DNA from: CAWUKT01 sp964352215
Lineage (GTDB): Bacteria > Bacteroidota > Bacteroidia > J057 > JADKCL01
Assembly: GCA_964352215.1 (NCBI GenBank)
Contig: CAYGRE010000011.1
Coordinates: 23,163 to 87,162 of the forward strand
Length of the DNA stretch: 64,000 nucleotides
Reading direction: 5' to 3'
Part shown: positions 44,861-53,988 of the stretch, one piece after another
Numbering within the stretch: position 1 is the stretch's first letter
How the letters are laid out: each line of letters opens with the position of its first letter
Notes under the pieces: generated by a model
Told to the model about the DNA's origin: nothing
The model's input: only the letters and a program-made list of their open reading frames with translations
Databases searched by the model: none
Position numbers and translations under genes: made by a program

Positions 44861-45844
44861 ATGAAAAAAACGAATGAAACTGTTCAAAGCCAGAATGGAA
44901 ATCCTCCCATCTATAAAAACCTTGTATTTAGAGCGGGAGGCGTTTTGGGCATTGCTTATGTTGGGGCCATCACAACCTTAGAAAAGAAGGGCATTATGGA
45001 GGGTATTGAAAGGGTCGCTGGTTCCTCCGCAGGCTCCATAACTGCGGTAGCATTGAGCATGGGTTATTCTGCCGCAGAACTCAAACAGATCATGGAAGAG
45101 ACCAAGTTCAGTAAATTTCTGGATGGTTGGATCAATCCTTTTCGTTTGCTAAAAAAATATGGGGTTTACAAAGGTGAATTCTATCTGGAATGGATGAAAA
45201 AGATCATTTCAGAGGAAATCCTCCCTGATAGGAGACCCAAATTGGGGCTCAGTCCGATGGCAACTTTTGCAGACTTCCACGCTGCGGGTTGTAAAGAGCT
45301 TTACATCATGGTTACGAACCTCACCCTTCAGACCGTAGAGGAACTCTCTTACCGCACAACCCCTCATTTGCCTGTTGCCGAAGCCTGCCGAGCTTCTATG
45401 GCAATTCCTGGATTTTTCCCAGCCTGGAAGTTTTCAACTGGATACGAGGAGAACCATATTTTCGTAGATGGAGGGGTATTGGACCTCTTTCCGATCTCCC
45501 TATTTGACTATAAAAAGTTTCAGGGGGAGGTAGGTGAAGAAGGAGAGAAGGCGATAGAAAACTTCGAAACCTTAGGCTTCTACCTTGCCGACAAAACGGG
45601 AACGAAATCAGATTCCCCCCTCCAATTTGGGAGCTTCTTCCGGTGGCTACGTCATCTGTTCGAGACTGCCATGTGGATGCAACAATCTATGTTTATTCAC
45701 AATCCATTATGGGAAAACCGAACCATTACCATCAATGATCATGGCATATCTGCGACTAATTTTAAGTTGAAGGAGGAACAGGAAAAGAAGTTGGTCGATT
45801 CAGGTCAGGATGATACTAAAGCATGGCTGGAACAAAGGAAATAA
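44861..45844 (+). CDS. Patatin-like phospholipase
   Basis: 327 residues from the ATG at 44861 (MKKTNETVQSQNG). A TTG at 44852 is an alternative. The patatin catalytic dyad is visible: Ser56 in GSSAGS and Asp203 in VDGGVLDLFPI. The oxyanion-hole glycines are present as RAGGVLGIAYVGA. It probably hydrolyses acyl esters of membrane lipids, releasing free fatty acids for the haem enzymes encoded upstream. That link is inferred from the operon. No signal peptide is seen, so it acts in the cytoplasm or at the inner face of the membrane. Confidence 0.9.
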   Translation: MKKTNETVQSQNGNPPIYKNLVFRAGGVLGIAYVGAITTLEKKGIMEGIERVAGSSAGSITAVALSMGYSAAELKQIMEETKFSKFLDGWINPFRLLKKYGVYKGEFYLEWMKKIISEEILPDRRPKLGLSPMATFADFHAAGCKELYIMVTNLTLQTVEELSYRTTPHLPVAEACRASMAIPGFFPAWKFSTGYEENHIFVDGGVLDLFPISLFDYKKFQGEVGEEGEKAIENFETLGFYLADKTGTKSDSPLQFGSFFRWLRHLFETAMWMQQSMFIHNPLWENRTITINDHGISATNFKLKEEQEKKLVDSGQDDTKAWLEQRK

Positions 45845-45990
45845 CTCCTCTGGACAAAGCACAGTTGTTTTGTGAGTTGACTGTTCCAACGACTATTCAG
45901 GACATGAATTCAGATTTGAAGAATCATGATTGTTACAAGATTGGGTTTAACTAAACAGGGCCCTAACATTCACAACCACAAGCATTAAAT
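45845..45990. other. Intergenic, no gene seen
   Basis: 146 bp between the patatin gene and the secreted hydrolase gene. No clean terminator hairpin or complete promoter pair was recognised. Confidence 0.4.
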
Positions 45991-47262
45991 ATGAAAACTC
46001 AAATTTTCGTCTTTGTTGCCTTGCTTTTTGCTGTCATCAACACCAAATCCTTTGCCCAAATCGATCGGGTCCGAACCGTACTTCATAACTATGATTCCCG
46101 TATCGACCTGGACTATGAGGACAACCTGAACCTGATTCCAGTGAAGGCTGTTTCCTATCTTAAACAGGGGATTTCCCAGAGGAACACCTTGTTTGTTATG
46201 TTGCCAGGAACAAAGGCCTTTCCAGAAACCCATTATTCTCGGATTTGCACGACTGCTGCCGCCATGGGTTACCATTCGATCGGGTTACCCTATAAAAATG
46301 GGGAGGCGATCGGTAACCTGTGTCCCTCGGGGAGCGATGCGGATTGTTCCGAAACAACCCGGCAGGAGATCATCACCGGGCGGGATTTAAGCACCCTTGT
46401 TGAAGTAGATCAGGCCAACGGGATCATCCACCGCCTCAAAGCTTTCCTGCTGTATCTTCATGGAGAGTACTCTAATCGGGGTTGGGACCAGTTTATAGAT
46501 ATCAATGCCGACACCCTTGAATGGGAGAAGATCGCTTTTGGGGGGCATTCTCAGGGAGGAGGGCATGCTGCGCTGATCGCACAGAATCATTTGGTAAATC
46601 GGGTGTTGTTTTTCAATTCTCCAACCGACCCCGGACAACCCGCCTGGTTACGTGAAGAGAACGTCACACCATCACACCGCTACTATGGGTTTATTCACTG
46701 GGACAATGATGGTGCGATTAAAGAACAGGTCTATCAAGCCATGGGAATGGAAGAGTGGGGGCCAAGGGTAAATATCAACCGAATCTCACCCCCTTATCCC
46801 AACCGGTCACATATCCTGGTGACAGAGTACAGCACCTTTAGGATTGGTGCTTATCCGACCAATCCCGGTTGTCGGCAGCCAGGGACCAATCTGAATCCCC
46901 ATTCAGACATTATCATAGACTGTGAGTTGCCCGTCAATTCCCAAGGAGAAACACCATTTGAAGAAGTCTGGGAATATATGTTGACCAACGATGTCAATAT
47001 CCATTACCAAACGGGCAGGGAATTGTCGGAGGACCTTCAATTCTCCATGTCACCCAATCCGGTTTCGACCGTTGCCACCGTAGACGTACCGGACGGTCAG
47101 ATCTGGATGGTTCGGGTCCGGGATATGACCGGGGTAGAGCGGTTCAGTAGGGAGATTGAGGACGAAGAGCAGATCAACTTCTCCAATTTACCCCCCGGGT
47201 ATTACGACCTGGTGGTGAATGACCTCGATCATATCTGGTTTTTCCGATTTCGGAAGATCTGA
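45991..47262 (+). CDS. Secreted alpha/beta hydrolase (BPSS1187-like) with T9SS type A domain
   Basis: 423 residues. A signal peptide (MKTQIFVFVALLFAVINTKSFA) is followed by an alpha/beta hydrolase fold with the nucleophile elbow FGGHSQGGGHAAL (Ser about 191) and an early oxyanion region FVMLPGTKAFPETHY. The GHSQGGG and surrounding pattern resemble the BPSS1187 family of uncharacterised hydrolases. The C-terminus is a T9SS type A domain (MSPNPVSTVATVDVPDG, ending WFFRFRKI). Predicted as an exported esterase or peptidase of unknown substrate. A strong terminator follows at 47282. Confidence 0.85.
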   Translation: MKTQIFVFVALLFAVINTKSFAQIDRVRTVLHNYDSRIDLDYEDNLNLIPVKAVSYLKQGISQRNTLFVMLPGTKAFPETHYSRICTTAAAMGYHSIGLPYKNGEAIGNLCPSGSDADCSETTRQEIITGRDLSTLVEVDQANGIIHRLKAFLLYLHGEYSNRGWDQFIDINADTLEWEKIAFGGHSQGGGHAALIAQNHLVNRVLFFNSPTDPGQPAWLREENVTPSHRYYGFIHWDNDGAIKEQVYQAMGMEEWGPRVNINRISPPYPNRSHILVTEYSTFRIGAYPTNPGCRQPGTNLNPHSDIIIDCELPVNSQGETPFEEVWEYMLTNDVNIHYQTGRELSEDLQFSMSPNPVSTVATVDVPDGQIWMVRVRDMTGVERFSREIEDEEQINFSNLPPGYYDLVVNDLDHIWFFRFRKI

Positions 47263-47281
47263 TTTTGTTGCACAAATACGG

Positions 47282-47317
47282 AAGCGCCTGTTCCAATTTC
47301 TGGGGCAGGCGCTTTTT
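47282..47317 (+). terminator. Terminator of the secreted hydrolase gene
   Basis: The 9-bp stem AAGCGCCTG/CAGGCGCTT is extended by TTCC/GGGG pairing in the loop, followed by TTTTT. It lies 20 bp after the stop codon. Confidence 0.85.
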
Positions 47318-47365
47318 AAACAATTTCCCGGTAACCTATTTATCCCTCATGACCTCTCCGGGACT

Positions 47366-47900
47366 GTTTCCAATCAGTGCCGGGACTGATAAGAAGGTCA
47401 ACCGGGTTGTGGATGCCATTCGTACGGGTGGGAAGAAAAGTTCGTGTCGGCGCGAATGTATATTCGTGTCNNNNNNNNNNNNNNNNNNNNNNNNNNNNNN
47501 NNNNNNNNNNNNNNNNNNNNNNNNNNNNNNNNNNNNNNNNNNNNNNNNNNNNNNNNNNNNNNNNNNNNNNATATTCGTGTCCACGCGAATACCAATCAGT
47601 CCCGACACGAATATGCACCCCAACCAGTTAGGGTGTCTATCAGTCCCGACACGAATATGAATCAGTGCCGACACGAATATGTATTCGTGCCGGCACTGAT
47701 TTATGTTCCCGGAGACGGGAACCCGAAGGAAACCTGGTTGTGCTGCGCATTCGCACCCACACGAATGCGACTTCCAGCCCTGACTGATCGCAATCAGCCC
47801 CGCCACTGACCCTACCTCGCACCAGCGATGCGGCAACTCACAACCTGGTTGTCCCCGAAATTCGTACCCAGACTGATTCGGATTCGCACCCGGCCTGTAG
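47366..47900. repeat. Array of modular palindromic repeats, interrupted by an assembly gap
   Basis: The stretch is built from three short words that occur repeatedly and in both orientations: ATCAGT/ACTGAT, ATTCGTG(T)C/(G)ACACGAAT and AACC(T)GGTTGT. Examples are a palindrome at 47373-47390 (ATCAGTGCCGGGACTGAT), consecutive units ATCAGTCCCGACACGAATAT, and an inverted unit TATTCGTGCCGGCACTGATT near 47682-47702. Further palindromes are GTTCCCGGAGACGGGAAC and a CGCATTCG...CGAATGCG pair. The units are not a regular tandem repeat. Open reading frames through this stretch, including those crossing the Ns, are not coding. Confidence 0.8.
47471..47570. other. Assembly gap of 100 N
   Basis: Exactly 100 undetermined bases, the usual placeholder for a gap of unknown size. 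It falls inside the palindromic repeat array with a TATTCGTGTC word on each side, so repeat collapse during assembly is the likely cause. Confidence 0.98.
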
Positions 47901-47932
47901 CATATTTTAGCTCAATTTGATGGGAAGTATAT

Positions 47933-47964
47933 AAAAAAGCAGAAGCCGTCATAAAGACGGCTTC
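47933..47964 (-). terminator. Terminator of the helical-repeat protein gene (minus strand)
   Basis: The stem GAAGCCGTC/GACGGCTTC has a 5-nt loop. On the minus strand it is followed by TGCTTTTTT. It lies about 120 bp beyond the stop of the gene ending at 48087. Confidence 0.8.
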
Positions 47965-48086
47965 CTTAAAATAACCCCGACCACTTTAAAAATGGACAAA
48001 TCGTTGTACTAAGTAGTAATTTTTCTCTTACTCAATACCAAGATGCACAACCTTAAGAAACTGGACAAAGCAATCGCAAGAACTCC

Positions 48087-49568
48087 TTACGCGCTCACTT
48101 TTGGATTCCGTCCAATCAAAGTGCCAAGCCAGTTTTCGTAGTCGATGAAGGAATAACTGTCCAGAACCTGCTTGCTGTGGGTATCAATAAACAGTCCAAT
48201 CCGCTCTTTCAGATCATCAGGGATGCTCAGGCCGGTATTGTCGTTCAGGGACTCCAGCAGGTCAAGAAGTTCCCTACCTACCTGGTTTTCGTCCTCCTCT
48301 AACAAGTCTTTGTAATCTTTTCTTACTTCCTCAAGCTGCCGCTCCACCACTTCAAAGTCGCCTACCGGCAGCCGGGCCGTAATTTCCGTCACTGCAATCC
48401 GCATCCGAAAGGCGGGTTCCACCTTGTCATAACCATCGTGAATCTTGGCCTGGACCAGCGTTTTCAAAGCCTTCTTGTAGATTCCTGTATCAAAGTAGCA
48501 AATGGCCAGGTTGATGATATAGACAAACTCGTTGTAGGGATCTTCTTTGAAATACCTTTCCTTGATCACCATTTCCAGCAATTCGATGGACTTTGTGAGG
48601 TCGAGCTTGAAATTATTGATGATCTGGGCATTGTAATAATAGGGGAGGAACTTCTTGTGCAGGAGTTGGTTGTAGTCTGCCATCGCCTCAAACAACTGAT
48701 CCGCATACTGAAGGGACAATTGGTGCTTGCTGGTCTGGTAAAGCGTATTCACAATAAAGACCAGCATCTGAAGCTTGATCTCATGGTTGGACTTGGAAAA
48801 CAAACCTTCGTCCAGAAACTCCTGGTAGGTCTTGAGCAGATAAGCTTCCAGGGTTTCAAACTCCTTCTTCCCGGCCAGCACCCGGCTCACCGCCTGGTAA
48901 ATGGTAAAGCGGAGTTTCGGATTGTCTTTGTTCTCGCTGTTCTGGGTAAATTCATCCACCGTCTTTTGCAGCAGGTCAAACAGTGGATTGGTCCGGCTGG
49001 AAAAGTTCTGGGTCATCTTGACCCGGTAGATCACTGCCGCGAGGATATCTTCCAACTCCCGCAGCGCCATTAACTTTTTTTGGTTCTCCTTGCGCTTGTC
49101 AATGTATTCTTCAGGATTGATAAAGATGATCTCGTGGGACAGCTTGATGTATTCTGAATAGATAAAGTCCAGGAGTTCATAGTTTTCAATGCGAATAGCC
49201 TTTTTCTCAGCCTTGCGGATATAGTGGAGAGCGATCTTATATTTGCTTCTACTGTGGAAAAACCGGCTCAGAGAAAGCAGGTGAAAGACGTGCATGACAT
49301 CGTCGTCCTCAATATGCTGGAGGTTCAGGCTCTTATTGATGTCTTGCAAAAGGCGGTTCTTCAGCCGGTAGTAGGGATTCTTTTTTTGCTCAGGATAGAG
49401 GCGGCTAAAAACCAAATCCTCGTCAAAATCATCTTCACTTTTCCGAATATAATCAAAGAGCTGCAGGTCCTTCCTTTGCCCTTCTACCTTCGTTCTGGCG
49501 GTAAATAGCTTGAAATGACGCACTTCCTCTTTGTTCATCAGATGAATGATCTGATTCAATATATCCAT
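48087..49568 (-). CDS. Conserved Bacteroidota helical-repeat (TPR-like) protein
   Basis: 493 residues from the ATG at 49568 (MDILNQIIHLMNKEEVRHFKLF). The frame is open to 49670, but the upstream part lacks sense. All-helical with TPR-like stretches throughout (SRSKYKIALHYIRKAEKKAI, INLAICYFDTGIYKKALKTLVQA). The N-terminal 60 residues resemble a common Bacteroidota start pattern. No enzyme motif, signal peptide or membrane segment is seen, so it is probably a cytosolic scaffold. It is divergent from the small T9SS protein at 49679. Confidence 0.8.
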   Translation of the reverse strand: MDILNQIIHLMNKEEVRHFKLFTARTKVEGQRKDLQLFDYIRKSEDDFDEDLVFSRLYPEQKKNPYYRLKNRLLQDINKSLNLQHIEDDDVMHVFHLLSLSRFFHSRSKYKIALHYIRKAEKKAIRIENYELLDFIYSEYIKLSHEIIFINPEEYIDKRKENQKKLMALRELEDILAAVIYRVKMTQNFSSRTNPLFDLLQKTVDEFTQNSENKDNPKLRFTIYQAVSRVLAGKKEFETLEAYLLKTYQEFLDEGLFSKSNHEIKLQMLVFIVNTLYQTSKHQLSLQYADQLFEAMADYNQLLHKKFLPYYYNAQIINNFKLDLTKSIELLEMVIKERYFKEDPYNEFVYIINLAICYFDTGIYKKALKTLVQAKIHDGYDKVEPAFRMRIAVTEITARLPVGDFEVVERQLEEVRKDYKDLLEEDENQVGRELLDLLESLNDNTGLSIPDDLKERIGLFIDTHSKQVLDSYSFIDYENWLGTLIGRNPKVSA

Positions 49569-49678
49569 TTGGTTTGAGTTTGCTGAGTGAGTAAGAAATT
49601 TAGGAAAGAATGGGGGTAAGGTCAAAAAGAATTGTATATATTTATAATTAAAGACAAACACCAACATCAATAAGGATT

Positions 49679-50386
49679 ATGAGGAGTTTGCTGCCTAAGG
49701 CCATTCTACTGCTACTTGTCGCTTTCGGATTTCGGGTACATGGACAAGCACCTGCCAAGCTTGCTATTGACAGCGTTGTTATTCCCAATCCCGATACGCT
49801 TAATTACATGGCTGGTTCTGCCGACCAGATCACCTACGATTTTCGATTGACCAATGTAGGAGGCCTCGCCGCCACCGGCCTGGTCGACATTATGTTTGAG
49901 TACAACGGCGATGCTGCGGTTTCAGTACTGAGTCTCGTGGTTGACCTTGAGTCTGGAGATTTCATTGATACCACCCTTACCGACTCTCTGCTGCATCCCA
50001 ATCAGGACGCCCGCTATGAAGGCGGTGGAAATATCATTGTGATCTGGCCCCGCGCTGAGCCCGATATCATGGCTGCAGCTCCGGATACTTCCATTTCCAC
50101 ACCTTATATTGATTCTTATGTCGGCAGGAGACCCCCCGTCGCCATTACCAGCCGGATTGACATCTATCCCAACCCGGTTCACGATAATTTACAGTTCAAA
50201 TACAAGAAGTCCGACAGCCCCCTTGAATTCGTAAGAATTCTGGATACCTATGGGCGGCAGGTCTACTTCGGTGAACAAGCCATTACGGAGATTTCGATGG
50301 TACCCTACCCCCCAGGGCTCTATTTTGTAGAATTTCGCTACCGGGATGGGGTAAAAGGAATCTTCAAGGTACTGGTGCAACATTAG
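49679..50386 (+). CDS. Small secreted protein with T9SS type A sorting domain
   Basis: 235 residues. A signal peptide (MRSLLPKAILLLLVAFGFRVHG) precedes one Ig-like or CARDB-like beta-sandwich (ITYDFRLTNVGGLAATGLVDIMFEYNG) of about 110 residues. A short linker leads to the sorting domain (IDIYPNPVHDNLQFKY, FKVLVQH). It has no catalytic motif. Likely an exported adhesin-type or matrix component. Confidence 0.82.
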   Translation: MRSLLPKAILLLLVAFGFRVHGQAPAKLAIDSVVIPNPDTLNYMAGSADQITYDFRLTNVGGLAATGLVDIMFEYNGDAAVSVLSLVVDLESGDFIDTTLTDSLLHPNQDARYEGGGNIIVIWPRAEPDIMAAAPDTSISTPYIDSYVGRRPPVAITSRIDIYPNPVHDNLQFKYKKSDSPLEFVRILDTYGRQVYFGEQAITEISMVPYPPGLYFVEFRYRDGVKGIFKVLVQH

Positions 50387-50419
50387 ACTACTAGCGGAAG
50401 AACTCTCAGCGAAAACGAG

Positions 50420-50448
50420 GAAGCTGTCTTTTTGAGGCAGCTTCTTTT
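50420..50448 (+). terminator. Terminator of the small T9SS protein gene
   Basis: A GAAGCTG/CAGCTTC stem with an 11-nt loop is followed by TTTT. The TTTG -33 box of the mfd promoter (50431-50434) sits inside its loop. Confidence 0.75.
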
Positions 50449-50462
50449 CTTAGCTATATTTG
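50431..50462 (+). promoter_or_regulatory. Promoter of mfd
   Basis: TTTG (50431-50434), 20 nt, TATATTTG (50455-50462): a full match to the Bacteroidota consensus. The predicted transcript has a leader of about 70 nt before the mfd start. Confidence 0.7.
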
Positions 50463-50539
50463 CAGTCTTGGCTTCAACCCGAACAATCAACCGAAGCACA
50501 AGTTGAAGATAGATTAGTGGTTGTATTCAATTCGTAGGT

Positions 50540-53500
50540 TTGATTGTGAAAATTCAGGATATACTTAAATATTATCGAGAGCACCGGGACGTGAAGCCCT
50601 TTGCAGAAGAGATCGGCAACTCTACCGCGGGCCGCTTTCAAATCCGGGGCATGGTAGGCAGCCAGGCTTCTTTGATGATCTCCGCCCTGGTGCAAAATAC
50701 CCACCAGAGTACGCTGGTCGTACTCAATGACAAAGAGGATGCCCTCTATTTCCTCAATGACCTTCAGGTTTTGATGCCGAAGAAGGAGATCCTGTTTTTC
50801 CCGGCCTCTTACAAGCGACCCTACCAAATCGAAGAGATCGACAATGCCAATGTATTGCAGCGGGCCGAGGTGCTCAACAAACTGAATCAAAGCCGGGCCG
50901 ACCGGCACCTGATCGTGACCTTTGGGGAAGCGCTCTCCGAGCAAGTCATCAACAAGCGTTCACTGGTGCAGAACACCCTCGACCTCAAGAAAGGGGATGA
51001 TGTAGGCATGGAGTTTGTCATTGATGTCCTGGATGAATACGGATTTGTCCAGGAAGATTTCGTCGTGGACCCAGGTACTTATTCTGTACGGGGGGGAATC
51101 CTGGATGTCTTCTCATTTGCCCACGACCTGCCCTTCAGGATTGAATTCTTTGGGGATGACATCGACAGCATCCGGACCTTTGATCCGGTGGACCAGATGT
51201 CCAGAGACCAATTTACCAAGGTGTCCATGATCCCCAATATCCAGAAGAACCTGCTGGATGTAGAGCGCATTCACTTTCTGGAATATTTGTCCGACAAAAC
51301 CCAGGTCTTTATCCAGGGTCTTGACTTTGTGACCGCTGACCTGGACCGCCACTATACCCGTGCCGAAAAGTATTACCAGGAACTCGACGCAAGATCAGGA
51401 GGTGCAGCTACCAGCCATCCTCCCGAAACCATGTACACCGACGGAAAAACCCTGCTCGAGGGATTGGACAAGGTTACGACCATAGAATTCGGACAGCGGT
51501 TTCATTACCGGAAGATCGATGGGACGCTGGAATGGGAGGGAAGTCCCCAGCCCACTTTCCGGAAGGAATTCACCCTCCTGGCCAAGCACCTCCACGGCAA
51601 CAAGGAGGCAGGCGTATTGAACTTTGTGCTCTCAGACAACCCTAAGCAGCACCAGCGTCTCCATGAAATATTCGAAGAGATCGACCACGATGCTGAATTT
51701 ACCGGGATAGAAAGTGTATTGCACCGGGGATTTCTGGATAAGCGCCTCAAATTGGCCTTGTACACGGACCATGAAATCTTCGAGCGCTACCACAAATACA
51801 ATAGCAAAGCAAAGACCCGCCGAAGCCAGGCCATTACGCTGAAGGAACTGCGCAGTCTGGAGCCAGGGGATTATGTAACTCATATCAACCACGGGATTGG
51901 AAAATTTGCCGGTCTGCAAAAGATCAGGCTGGGAGACCATACCCAGGAAGCGATCAAAATCATCTATGCCGGTGGGGACGAGATCTATGTCAATGTGAAC
52001 TCGTTGTACAAAATCTCTAAATACGTCGGCAAAGAGGCGGATCCCCCAAAGTTGAGTAAGCTCGGTTCCCCCGAATGGGCCAAGAAGAAGGCCAAGACCA
52101 AGAAGCGAATCAAGGAACTGGCCTTTGACCTGATCGCACTCTATGCGAAACGCAAAGCCCAGAAGGGATTCCCATTTGACCCGGATACTTACCTGGAGTC
52201 GGAACTGGAAGCTTCTTTCATGTACGAAGACACTCCGGATCAGATAAAATGCAACAGCGATGTCAAGGAGGACATGGAATTACCGACTCCGATGGACAGA
52301 CTGGTTTGTGGTGATGTGGGCTTCGGGAAGACGGAAATCGCGGTGCGGGCAGCTTTCAAAGCGGCGGTCAATGGAAAGCAGACGGCTGTTTTGGTACCGA
52401 CCACTATCCTGGCCCTTCAGCATTACCACACTTTTCACGACCGGCTGGCTGAATTCGGGGTCACGGTGGACTATGTGAACCGATTCAAGTCTTCCAAGCA
52501 GATCAAGGAGACCTTGCAGGCAGTGATCGACGGCAAAGTGGATATCCTGATCGGCACCCACCGGATTGTCTCCAAGGATGTGAAGTTCAAGGACCTGGGA
52601 TTACTGGTAATTGACGAAGAGCAGAAGTTTGGCGTAGGGGTAAAGGAGAAACTGAAGATGATGAAGATCAATGTGGACACCCTGACCCTGACCGCGACAC
52701 CGATACCCCGGACTTTACAATTTTCCCTGATGGGCGTTCGTGACCTGAGTATTCTGGCTACACCGCCACCGAACCGTCAGCCGGTTGAGACGATCGTGCT
52801 GAGCATGACCCCGGCCGCGATCCGGGATGCGATTTCCTATGAAATGAAGCGGGGCGGTCAGGCATTCTTTGTGCACAACCGGGTCGCAGACCTGGAAGAG
52901 ATAGCTTCCTCCATCAAAAAGCTGGTGCCGGATGCACGGATTGCGATTGCCCACGGGCAGTTGCCGGCCCGCAAGATCGAGGACATCATGAGTGCCTTCA
53001 TCGAAGGAGCCTTCGATGTACTGGTCTGTACCACCATCGTCGAATCCGGCCTTGACATCCCCAATGCCAATACCATCGTTATCAACCAGGCCCACAATTA
53101 TGGCCTGAGTGACCTCCACCAGATGCGGGGACGGGTGGGGCGTTCTAACCGGAAAGCATTCTGCTATCTGTTTGCACCCCATGACTCCGTCCTTTCCCGG
53201 GATGCCCGGAAGCGGCTCAAGGCCCTGGAGGAATTCTCCGATCTGGGGAGTGGGTTCCACATCGCCATGAAGGACCTGGACATTCGTGGAGCCGGTGACA
53301 TGCTGGGGGCAGAGCAAAGTGGGTTTATCAATGAGATCGGGTACGAAATGTACCAGAAGATACTGGAAGAGGCGGTCAGCGAATTGAAGGAAGAAGAATT
53401 CCCCGAGATGTACAAGGCCGACCAGGACCGGGTGAAAAAGGCCGAGAAACTCTTTGTGGACGATACCCAGGTGGAAACAGACCTCAACATCCTTATTCCC

Positions 53501-53947
53501 GAGTCTTATTTGCCAAGTGTGACGGAGCGATTGAAATTCTACAACAAAATCGCAGCGGCGGAAGGGGAAGAGGACATGCGCCAAATCATGCGGGAGATGA
53601 TCGACCGGTTTGGCCCGATCCCCAAAGAAACCCTGGGACTGTTCGATACGGTACGCATTCGCCGCATGGGAGTTGGTTTAGGCTTTGAAAAGGTGGTTCT
53701 GAAAGGGAAAACGGTTCGCTTTTATTTTCCATCGGACAAAACCAGCGCCTATTATGCCTCTCCCTTGTTCCCGATTATCCTGTCCTGGGTCCAGCACAAT
53801 TCCAAGCGGGCTCAATTCAAGGAATCCCCAAAATACCTTTCTATGGTGGTCAAAGGGGTGGAAGGCCTGAAAGGGACCTTTGTCCTGATCCGGGAATTGA
53901 TCGCCTGGGTAGATGAGTTAAAGCAGCAGCAGAAAACACATTCTTGA
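50540..53947 (+). CDS. mfd: Transcription-repair coupling factor
   Basis: 1135 residues, the usual size. Mfd removes RNA polymerase stalled at DNA damage and recruits UvrA. The N-terminal UvrB-like region (about 1-350) leads to the RNA-polymerase-interacting domain (about 430-520, EPGDYVTHINHGIGKFAGLQKI). The SF2 translocase follows, with Walker A GDVGFGKTEIAVRAAF, VIDEEQKFGV as the DExx motif, TATPIPRTLQFSL and the C-terminal helicase motif MRGRVGRSNRKAFCYLF. The TRCF C-terminal domain ends the protein. The start is TTG at 50540 or GTG at 50546, and no ATG fits. It has its own promoter. Confidence 0.97.
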   Translation: MIVKIQDILKYYREHRDVKPFAEEIGNSTAGRFQIRGMVGSQASLMISALVQNTHQSTLVVLNDKEDALYFLNDLQVLMPKKEILFFPASYKRPYQIEEIDNANVLQRAEVLNKLNQSRADRHLIVTFGEALSEQVINKRSLVQNTLDLKKGDDVGMEFVIDVLDEYGFVQEDFVVDPGTYSVRGGILDVFSFAHDLPFRIEFFGDDIDSIRTFDPVDQMSRDQFTKVSMIPNIQKNLLDVERIHFLEYLSDKTQVFIQGLDFVTADLDRHYTRAEKYYQELDARSGGAATSHPPETMYTDGKTLLEGLDKVTTIEFGQRFHYRKIDGTLEWEGSPQPTFRKEFTLLAKHLHGNKEAGVLNFVLSDNPKQHQRLHEIFEEIDHDAEFTGIESVLHRGFLDKRLKLALYTDHEIFERYHKYNSKAKTRRSQAITLKELRSLEPGDYVTHINHGIGKFAGLQKIRLGDHTQEAIKIIYAGGDEIYVNVNSLYKISKYVGKEADPPKLSKLGSPEWAKKKAKTKKRIKELAFDLIALYAKRKAQKGFPFDPDTYLESELEASFMYEDTPDQIKCNSDVKEDMELPTPMDRLVCGDVGFGKTEIAVRAAFKAAVNGKQTAVLVPTTILALQHYHTFHDRLAEFGVTVDYVNRFKSSKQIKETLQAVIDGKVDILIGTHRIVSKDVKFKDLGLLVIDEEQKFGVGVKEKLKMMKINVDTLTLTATPIPRTLQFSLMGVRDLSILATPPPNRQPVETIVLSMTPAAIRDAISYEMKRGGQAFFVHNRVADLEEIASSIKKLVPDARIAIAHGQLPARKIEDIMSAFIEGAFDVLVCTTIVESGLDIPNANTIVINQAHNYGLSDLHQMRGRVGRSNRKAFCYLFAPHDSVLSRDARKRLKALEEFSDLGSGFHIAMKDLDIRGAGDMLGAEQSGFINEIGYEMYQKILEEAVSELKEEEFPEMYKADQDRVKKAEKLFVDDTQVETDLNILIPESYLPSVTERLKFYNKIAAAEGEEDMRQIMREMIDRFGPIPKETLGLFDTVRIRRMGVGLGFEKVVLKGKTVRFYFPSDKTSAYYASPLFPIILSWVQHNSKRAQFKESPKYLSMVVKGVEGLKGTFVLIRELIAWVDELKQQQKTHS

Positions 53948-53988
53948 TTTCCCCTATAAAATCGATCAGCATTCCTTAATTTCGCAGG

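Noticed and set aside
47336..47836. Several frames crossing the assembly gap
   Set aside because: They consist of repeat words and undetermined residues, with no protein family resemblance.
47366..47900. CRISPR array
   Set aside because: The repeats are short, palindromic, in both orientations and unevenly spaced, with no spacers of uniform length and no cas genes nearby.
52715..53584. Minus-strand open frame of 289 codons inside mfd
   Set aside because: It is an opposite-strand shadow of the mfd helicase region, which has clear motifs in the plus frame.
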